Source: a virus. From it: a stretch of 46,242 nucleotides of DNA. The DNA lies in IMG/VR virus record IMGVR_UViG_3300007542_000005, positions 1 to 46,242 of that record. One strand, 5' to 3'. The position numbers and the translations under genes were made by a program. Of the stretch, positions 19,015 through 27,300 are shown piece by piece. The first letter of the stretch is position 1, and each line of letters starts with the position of its first letter. The notes under the pieces are model-generated. The model was given only the letters and a program-made list of their open reading frames with translations, had not been told where the DNA came from and ran no database searches.

Positions 19015-21333
19015 TTAGCCGATCTTCTTGATGTTTAGGAGGCAATACCAGCCTCCGCTAGTGTCACCAAATGTAGGTGAGGTTCCGTCGATAGAGGCTC
19101 GAAGGCGCATTTGTGTGCCGCCACCAATAGAGCTTACCGCGCTGCCCGAAAAGTGAAGTTTCGACGTGCCAAAAACTTGCCCAAGACTTAGTGCGAGGTT
19201 GGAGAAAGAGCCCCCGCCCGCGTCGTCGCTTTCCAACGAAACGTAAGAATTTGTTGGGAGCATGGAGCCCCCATTGAAAATAAGGCTCCACTCTAGCTCA
19301 TAAATGCCACCTTGATCCGTTGGCACCGTAAAAATACCGGTTGCGGTATTAAAGCAACCACCAACATTCGTCGCCGTATCCGACCATAGCAGCGTAGCCA
19401 GAACATTCTGTGTTAATGTTTGCTCGCTGTCTGCAATTCGGTAGGCCGCTGAGTGTAATACGCCATTGGTGATTTTTGCGATTGGGCGACCGGGTCCGTC
19501 AAGGTTGTTGCACAAGATGCGAGTAGCGGCAGTGCCAGAAATAACAACGGCCCCATACCCACCAGGGCACCACATATTGCGAACATATATCCAACCCTGA
19601 CCAGCGCCAGTCGTCGCAATGATAGGTCCGTCAAGAATGCCGCCGTCGAAAACAACACCTGCACTGTTTTCTATCTGAATGTCGCCCTCATAGAGGTGAC
19701 AACCTGAGAAGGTGAACCCATTCGCCACGTCAAGAGATTTAACATTTACCGTGTTATGGTTGATGTTGACGCCAGTATAGTTCCCATGCCCGTGATTGCT
19801 GCCGCTTACCAAAGACACGCCGATCTCGTTATCGGTGACGCTGCCGCCGCTGGTGCATGTGTTCCCCGCGCCGATAAGATCAGCCAGAGCATTGCCCGAC
19901 GCGTGCCAGTTTGTCCACGTGGTGTATTCTGCTCCGGCCCCAGCTTCGACATAGCGACCAGTCGAGCAATAATGTGCAGAGCAAGCGTCAAACTGACCGC
20001 GATCACCCCGTAGCGAAGTATCGCCAACATCAACCCCTGACAGGTAGAACCCACGGCCCAGAAGGTTCTTAGCCATAACGCCGCTAACTAAATAGCGGTC
20101 TCCATCGACAATAACGAGGCCATGCTGGGTGTCCGTTGTCGGAGTTGCAACAGTGCTAGCCCGCGTTCCGACTAGGACAAGCCGCCCAATCATCGCCCAT
20201 TCGTTTACTTGGTTCGCGCGGAATATGCCGGATGCAAGCGAAGCTTGGTTGGTGTTTATCACGCACCCCTCAAACGACCATGTAATGCCTGACAAAATGT
20301 CAACCGTGCTGCCAAGGCGATAGGAGCCAGCGGGAACCCGGACAAACTTGGTACCGGCAGAAACGGCAGCAGCTTGGGCAGCGACAAACGCGGCGCTATC
20401 GTCAGTCGCGCCATCACGAACTGCACCGAAATCCATTACAGAAACGAAAGACAGTTGGGCGGATTCTTGTGCTTTCTTCGACCAATGGAAGGCCGAATAC
20501 TCACCGGAAGTGACTTCGACATCTTCAGCCTCACCAGCCCACTGAGCCGCAAGATCCGCCGCGTTGCTGGCATCGGTTGCAGCACCAGGCGCAGCGAGGA
20601 TTGCCGCCATGTTATCGGCCGCTGCCACGATCTCAGTCTCGAAAGCCTCGACGGCGAGGATGGGCGACTTGATCGCATCGAGCGAGGCGACCGACGCGGA
20701 TACCGCGCCAAGCGACGCGATCTGCACGCGGATACCGTAGAGGGCGTTGAGCGCAGCCTCCACGCCCGCCAGCGTGGCGATCTCAGGAGCGATAGCAGTG
20801 AGCGTGTCGATCTGCGCAGTCAGCGCGACGATGGTCTCGATCTCCGGCAGCGTCGCACCATTATCGAAACCGTCGGCGGTGGCGTTACCGACCAGCACGC
20901 GGCCGGCGACAGGCAGAGGGAAGGCCAGCTGGTCCTCGTCGGCGTAGGTGGCAGGCAGCGTCAGCGAGCGGCGCAGGCGATCGTCGAGCGACAGGATCTG
21001 CCGGGCCAGGGCGTCGATGGCGTTCTCAAAGGCGCGCCCGAAGGTGCCGCCTGCGCTCAGATCTGCGCCTTGCTCGTAGATGGGCAGGAACAGCGCAGCG
21101 AACGTCTCTGTGTCGGGGAAGAACTCTGTGTCTTCCCCGTTGATGATAGTGATTTCGATGCCATCAGCGCTGCCGAGCCCGTCGATCGTGTAGTCGGAGC
21201 CGAGCGAGAGCAGGGCGTCATCGGCGTAAACCTTGACGAAGGCTGCGTCGTCTACCTGGATCTCCAGCGTCAGCGGGTTGGAGAAACCGCTGCGGGCCAC
21301 GGCGTGTCGGGTCTGTTTTACGGGCTGCGTCAT
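19015..21333 (-). CDS. Tail spike: T7 gp17-like anchor, pectate-lyase-type beta-helix, C1q-like end
   Basis: 772-residue receptor-binding protein. Residues 1-150 resemble the T7 tail-fibre anchor domain (MTQPVKQTRHAV, VKVYADDALLSLGSDYTI, ALARQILSLDDRLRRSL). A helical linker rich in Ala, Ile and Thr follows, possibly a trimeric coiled coil. From about 298, SVMDFGAVRDGATDDSAAF marks a pectate-lyase-3-type beta-helix, often a surface-polysaccharide depolymerase. The last 130 residues (GCFNTATGIFTVPTDQGGIY) resemble a C1q/TNF-like jelly roll. The 19015-20400 stretch is visibly AT-richer than the rest of the genome, suggesting the tip was acquired. The start was chosen at ATG 21333. Confidence 0.82.
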   Translation of the reverse strand: MTQPVKQTRHAVARSGFSNPLTLEIQVDDAAFVKVYADDALLSLGSDYTIDGLGSADGIEITIINGEDTEFFPDTETFAALFLPIYEQGADLSAGGTFGRAFENAIDALARQILSLDDRLRRSLTLPATYADEDQLAFPLPVAGRVLVGNATADGFDNGATLPEIETIVALTAQIDTLTAIAPEIATLAGVEAALNALYGIRVQIASLGAVSASVASLDAIKSPILAVEAFETEIVAAADNMAAILAAPGAATDASNAADLAAQWAGEAEDVEVTSGEYSAFHWSKKAQESAQLSFVSVMDFGAVRDGATDDSAAFVAAQAAAVSAGTKFVRVPAGSYRLGSTVDILSGITWSFEGCVINTNQASLASGIFRANQVNEWAMIGRLVLVGTRASTVATPTTDTQHGLVIVDGDRYLVSGVMAKNLLGRGFYLSGVDVGDTSLRGDRGQFDACSAHYCSTGRYVEAGAGAEYTTWTNWHASGNALADLIGAGNTCTSGGSVTDNEIGVSLVSGSNHGHGNYTGVNINHNTVNVKSLDVANGFTFSGCHLYEGDIQIENSAGVVFDGGILDGPIIATTGAGQGWIYVRNMWCPGGYGAVVISGTAATRILCNNLDGPGRPIAKITNGVLHSAAYRIADSEQTLTQNVLATLLWSDTATNVGGCFNTATGIFTVPTDQGGIYELEWSLIFNGGSMLPTNSYVSLESDDAGGGSFSNLALSLGQVFGTSKLHFSGSAVSSIGGGTQMRLRASIDGTSPTFGDTSGGWYCLLNIKKIG

Positions 21334-21358
21334 GTCTCGATCCTTAGCACCAGCGGTA

Positions 21359-24300
21359 TCAGAATACCACCCCAGCCACTGCCACGGCATCCGACAGCAC
21401 GGCAAATTCGCCGTCCATCATAAGCCGATCGCGGACTTCAGGCCAGTACTCATAAACAGCTTCATCGTTGTAAATCTTGCGCTGCTCACGGCGGCGCATG
21501 AACTCGTAGTAGGTGTCGGGGCTGACTTCTAGCAGCATGCCCAGCGTAGGCTCTAGCGGCAGGCGCTCCTTGGCGGCCCAGCCAGCCTGCTTGGTGGCGA
21601 TCAAAGTGTTGCGCACCTCGCGGCGTGCGATCTCGCTGAGCACCTCATCGACCTGCTGCTTCTTGCCGGCGGTCATCTCGATCGTCTGGGCAAAATCCTT
21701 GACCGATGTGTCCGACAGGCTGAGCTCGCTGGAGATCTCGCGGCGCATGCCAGACACCAGCGACGTCACCTGCCGCGCCCGGTAGAACGGGTTCAGCCGC
21801 TTGGCGTCGGTGTCGAAGTGGGTCATCAGTGTGGCGTAGGCCTTCTCGTCGGCGCTCAGCGTGGCGAGGTAGGCGTTGGCACCCATCTCGTTGCCGTACT
21901 CGGTGAACCGCTTGTACGTCTGGCTGGCGCGTTCGAGGCGGCCAGTGGTGTTCGACGCCTGATCCCAGAAATCGGCAGCGCTGACAGAACCGCGGCGAAC
22001 GTCGCGCACAAAGCGGCGCAGCAGCGGCGCGTCTGTCTCATCCATGGACGGCCGCGTCGGATCGGCACCGTTGATGACGCCGGAGATATCGCGGTAGGCG
22101 GAGGCGCCGAGACCGGACAGCACGTGATCCACCACCAGAGGCGACCAGTTGAATGTGCTACCCATCCACTTGGCGAGAGAGGACGTGTAATTGTCGTACT
22201 GCAGCTGCGGCTCGAGCGCCTGCATGTAGGTCGGCACGATGTCGCGACCGGTGAACGTGTCCTTGTTCAGCGCCAGCTCGGTGATCATCTGGGCCGACGT
22301 CGGCGTGGTGGGCGGGATCAGCGACAGGGCGGCACCGCGCAGGAAGCGGGCTGGCGCCTGGCTGTCGCCAGAGGCGAACTCGAGACCGCGCTCGACGGCG
22401 TTGGCCATCAGCGCCAGCTCGAAAGGCTTGGGGATATAGAAGACGCGCCCGTTACCCATCGGGATAACCCAACCGGTCACGCGCATATACTCGCTGGTCT
22501 CCTGATAGTCAGGGTCGTCTCGGAACATGAAGTGCAGCAGAGCAGAGATCATGCCGAGCGTCGCCATCTTCACCCAGGCCTTGCGGCCCGTGTTGATGGC
22601 GTCCTTCTCGACGCGGCTCAGTGGCAGGTTCTTGGTGCTCTTCATATAGGCGCCGAGAACGAACTTCAGGCCCTTGCGCTGGGCAACCTCATCAGCGCCC
22701 AACACGCGGACCATCTTGTAGAGGCCCTGCAGCTGGGCGTTCAGGAACGGGATCGTGCGACGGTAGAGCGTCATGCGGCTGCCGTTCAGGCCGAAGTCGA
22801 TGTAGTCGGTGGCGGTGTACGCGCTCTCGACCGATGCCTCATAGTCGTTCAGCCCGTCAGCCTTGGCGCGGCCATAGGCTGCGCGGTACAGGCCGACACG
22901 GGTGCCCGTCTCGCTGAGCGAGGTGATCTCGGCGAAGCCGCGCAGGGCGCCGAGCATCGGCGTCTTGTCGCGGAAGGCCTGCGCGATGTAGCCCTTGGAG
23001 CGCAGCGCGCGGATGTCCTGATCGATCTTGGCGTCGTGCAGGGCGGCTACGTTCATACCACCCATGATGCCCTGCGCCGCGTTGTAGGACTTGGCCCACT
23101 GCTTCTGGCGCACCTCATCAGCCATGCCGCGGATGCCGGTGACGAAAGGCTTGAAGCCGACGTCGCTCAGGATCCATGCGGACATCTGGTCGCGGATGTA
23201 GTTGACCACGAGGAAGTCAGGCCACGACGTGATCGCCGTGCGGAATGCCGTCGACACGCCCGTCACCAGACCGGTGAACAGCGGCATGTTCTCGCGGCCA
23301 ACGGCCTGCAGGGCGTTGACGACGTCAGCGCCCAGATCGCCGTCCTTGAGCTGGATGGCGGCAGGCTTGCCGTTCTCCCAGAAGAACAGGATGTTCTCGC
23401 CTGCCGTCGACACCTGCTCGCGGCGCATCAGGGAGATCGAGTTACCCTCCTTGATCGAGGCGCCGAGCAGGGTCATCAGATCCTGCGCGTCGGCTGGCGT
23501 CAGCGTATCGTCCTTGCTGAGCTGGCGGGCGGCGTCTTCCACCGTCATCACCATGCCCAGCACCTGGCTGGCGGGGATGCGCTCGACGAGAGCACCAGCC
23601 TTGCCGACCTTATCGGCCAGCAGGGCGAGCGACTTGACGACTTCGTTCTCGTTTATCAGCGTCTCGAGCGCGAAGGTCTTCTGCATCAGCACAGCCATCG
23701 GGTCGACGATGTCGCGGTCTGAACCGCGGAAGCGCTTGACCAGCGAAGGCGAGCCAGCCGTCAGCGCGCTGGCGCCGAAGTTGGCTTTCTTGTCGCTCAT
23801 GTCGCGCTGCAACGGCACGTAGAACTGGCGCTCCAACCCGTCGGTGTAGGTCTCCTTGCTCATCAGCCCGGCGTCATACTGCTTCTGCCACAGCGCCATG
23901 CCGAACTCGTGGACGATATCGGCGGCGTCGGTGAAGCTCTTGCCGTAGGTCTTCTCGTAATCCTTGATGGCGCGCAGGACGTCGCCCTTGCTGGCGCCGA
24001 TCGGAGGCCGATCGATCTTGCCCTCGTCGAAGCGGCGGAACTCATCGAGCGAGCGGCGCGCCACCAGATAGGTGCTGAAGTCCTTCATGCGCTCCTCATC
24101 AAGAGCGCCAGGCGTAGTGGCTGGGTCTACACCCTGGCTGATCATCAGCGCATCGCGCAGGCCGCGGCTCATCGGCTGCGTTGACTTGTAGCCATAGACA
24201 CCATCGGTGACTTCGACCATGCCGCGGCTGCCTGCGTTGCGGGCGAGGCGGACAAGCGTGCGCGGATCGTCAGCGCGCTTGAGGTCGAGCGCCGTGCCGT

Positions 24301-27300
24301 TGTTGCGCTCAGCCTGATTGAGCAGATCGGTGACCAGCCGGTTGAGCGGGGCGAAGCGGTTGGTGCTCCACTCCACACTGCGGCGGGTGTGCTCCTCGAA
24401 CCACGACTTGAAGCCGAGATCCTTGAGCTCCTTGATGGCGGCGTTGATCCCCTGCTCGCGACGCCCGTCGACAACCATGTTGCGGATCAGCTTGGCTGAT
24501 GGCAGCTGCAGCCACGACTGGAACTGGCCGGCGATGGCGTTCAGGCCGTCGAGCACTGTCGGGTCAGCCTGGCGCAGGGTGTTCTCGAAGTCCGCCACAA
24601 CGCCCGGCCACTTGTTGGTAGCGAAAGCTGGGGTCAGCGTGTAGACGCGGAAGAACTCGGCGAAGCCTTCGCGCTGGCGGGTGGCGGCGTTGGCGTTGCT
24701 CAGGTCACCAGCGTAAAGGCTGACGCCGATGCGCATGATCTCAGCGGCGTTGCGCTGCACGAAAGCGTTCAGCGGCGCCGCCATCATGTCGTTGATGGCG
24801 TGGCCGCCCTCGTGGACCAGCGTCGACAGATCGCTCCACACGCGCAGGCGAATGGTGGTCGACTTACGGTTGTATTCGCCCATGGTGTTGCCGCCCTTGG
24901 ACACGAGACGCCCATGGCGCACGGTCAGGTTCAGCAGCTTGGTGAAGTTTGCGCTGATAGCGGTCAGCTTGACGTCGGCAGTATCGGCCGCCGGCGCCGT
25001 ATTGTCCGCCACGCCGCGCGTCGGGCGCGTCGGCTCTGCAGCGTAAGGCATGCGCGTGGAGCTGGTGCCTCCCGCCATGCGCTCGACGTCTACGCTCTCT
25101 GAAGCTTCTTGGAGTGCGCGAGCTGCGCTACCTTTGAAACCCGCTTCAGCGCCTCCGCTGACGTCATCGATCCCGCGCGCACTGAGGAGTTTCCGCGCTC
25201 CGCTACTGTTTGTGCCTTCATTGGTCTTGATCCCGTGTTCTGCGTACAGGCGTTTCTCGAAGAACCAGAGCACTGCCTGCACGTCACCTGCCGTGATGCC
25301 CTGATACTGTTTCTGCAAATCGTCGGTGATGCGGAACACAGCTGCGCGCTCTGCATCGTTGGCTACGCCACCGGCAATACCTTCGTTACCGATCGGCGTG
25401 TCGAAGAGGCGGCCAGTCCACCGGCGGAACGTGCGGGTGTACCACAGATCCACCGTGGTGTTGTCGGCTTCTAGTTCGACGCCGTGCAGGCCAAGGGTGT
25501 AGCGGCCCAGCTTCTCACCCAGCGCCAGGAAGCCGAAGGTCTCGCCCTGCTGTGCCGCCTTGGTCGTGAAGCGGCCAGCCTTGTAGAGACCGCTCTCGAG
25601 CATGACGGCGTTGATGTCGGTGCGCTTCTGCTGGCCCTTGAGCCACTCCATGGCGCCGATGACGCCACCCTCGCGCTCGACCAGGTAGCCGATCAGGGCA
25701 AGCTGCTGTTCGTTGGCGCTGTTGCGCACGCCCCAGCCAGCGGCCTTGGTGACAGGCTTGCCGGTCTTGTTGTCCTTGAAGGTGGTCATCTTCGCCGGCG
25801 TGCCGTCAGGCTTTATGCGGACGACAGGCACCTTGCCCGTGGCGATGAAATACTCGAAGGCTTCGGCGGAGATCACCCAGGCCTGATCTGGATCCAGCCC
25901 GTTGGAGAACACGCCGGCAAACGTCAGGTAAAGGTCGCGATGCGCAGGGTTGGTGAGCAGGGTGGGGAACAGCTGCGCCGTCGCCTCGATCGCCTTGTTG
26001 ACGTCGGTCGTGTACCAGCCGATGCCGGAGTTGGGGCGATCGACCTGCGCTGCGAAGTCGGCGGAGGCTGCCGCGAGCACGCGGGCGTAGTCAGCCTCAT
26101 CAGTCTCTGGGTAGAGCTTCTTGCCTTCGTCGCGCATATGCGCGTCGTGCAGCGCCTGCGCCACGTCCTTTACCAGAACGCGGCCGCTCGGGCCGGTGGC
26201 CACGGTCGGCAGGGCACCGCCACCAAAGAGTGGGGCAGCGACCAGCTGCTCGACATCTGCAGCGTATTCCATGAAGACGACGTCTGGCGTGCCCAGCTCT
26301 TCAGGCCAGTCTGCAGGCTTGAACTTGGGGTTGAAGGGCTGGCGGCTCGTCTCGACGAAACCGAGCGCAGCGTACATCTGCGGCAGACCTGGCCGATCGG
26401 CGGTGCCCGTATCGAAGGCGTCGAGCGTCGTGCCACCATTGGCGATGGCGCTGTCGATCAGCGAGCGAAGGCGCCCGCCGCCACCAGCTGGGTGGCTGAA
26501 CACGGAGACGATGTCGCCGTCCTTGAGCGCGAAACCGGCCAGCCCGTCCTCGGACAGGAAGGTGCGCATCTTGGCGTATTCTGCCTCGCTGTAGACGTTG
26601 ACGGCGCCGCCGAAGCGGCTCGCCTCCTTGGCGGCAGTGAGCGCGTTGCGGAACTGGGCGGCGTCCTGCACCTCGACGGGCGCAGACAGGGTGTAGGCGG
26701 CGCTGTCCGCGACGCCTTCGCGCCACGTCCACGATGGCATGATGCCAGTCTTCTGGTCGGCGTAAGTGGTGTTGCGGGGGTCGGCGCGGTTCTGTGCGCC
26801 GAAGGGGCCGTAGTTGACCCAGCTGTTCTGGCCGCGCGTCTCGCTGGTCATGGCCGGCACAGCGGCCTCGCTGAACAGGCGCATGTGCGCCTGCCATGCG
26901 TTCTCTTCACCGCGCGCGCCGAAGCCTGCGCCTTCCATGCCGTGGCCGAAGAAGTCGTGCACGACGCGGAACAGATCGTTGACGACCATAGGCTCGCCGT
27001 TGTCGCTCACCTCAGCCGTCTCGTTCAGCAGCGGATTGCCGGTCGGGTCGAAGTCGCTGGAGCCGAAGCCGTCACCGGTAGGGAAGTACCAGATGTGGCC
27101 ACGGTTGATGTCCTCGAGAACCTGACGTGGGCCCTCCGGGTACGGGTCAGGCTGCCCGGGCATGATCGTTTCGATCTTGATGCCGGTGGCCTTGACGAAC
27201 TGGTACTGGGCCGAGGTCTCGTCGGCCAGCGCCTGATAAGCGGCGAGCACGGCGGGATCGTTCGGCTGATGCGGCATGTCGGCGTAGGCCTGGGCGATGC

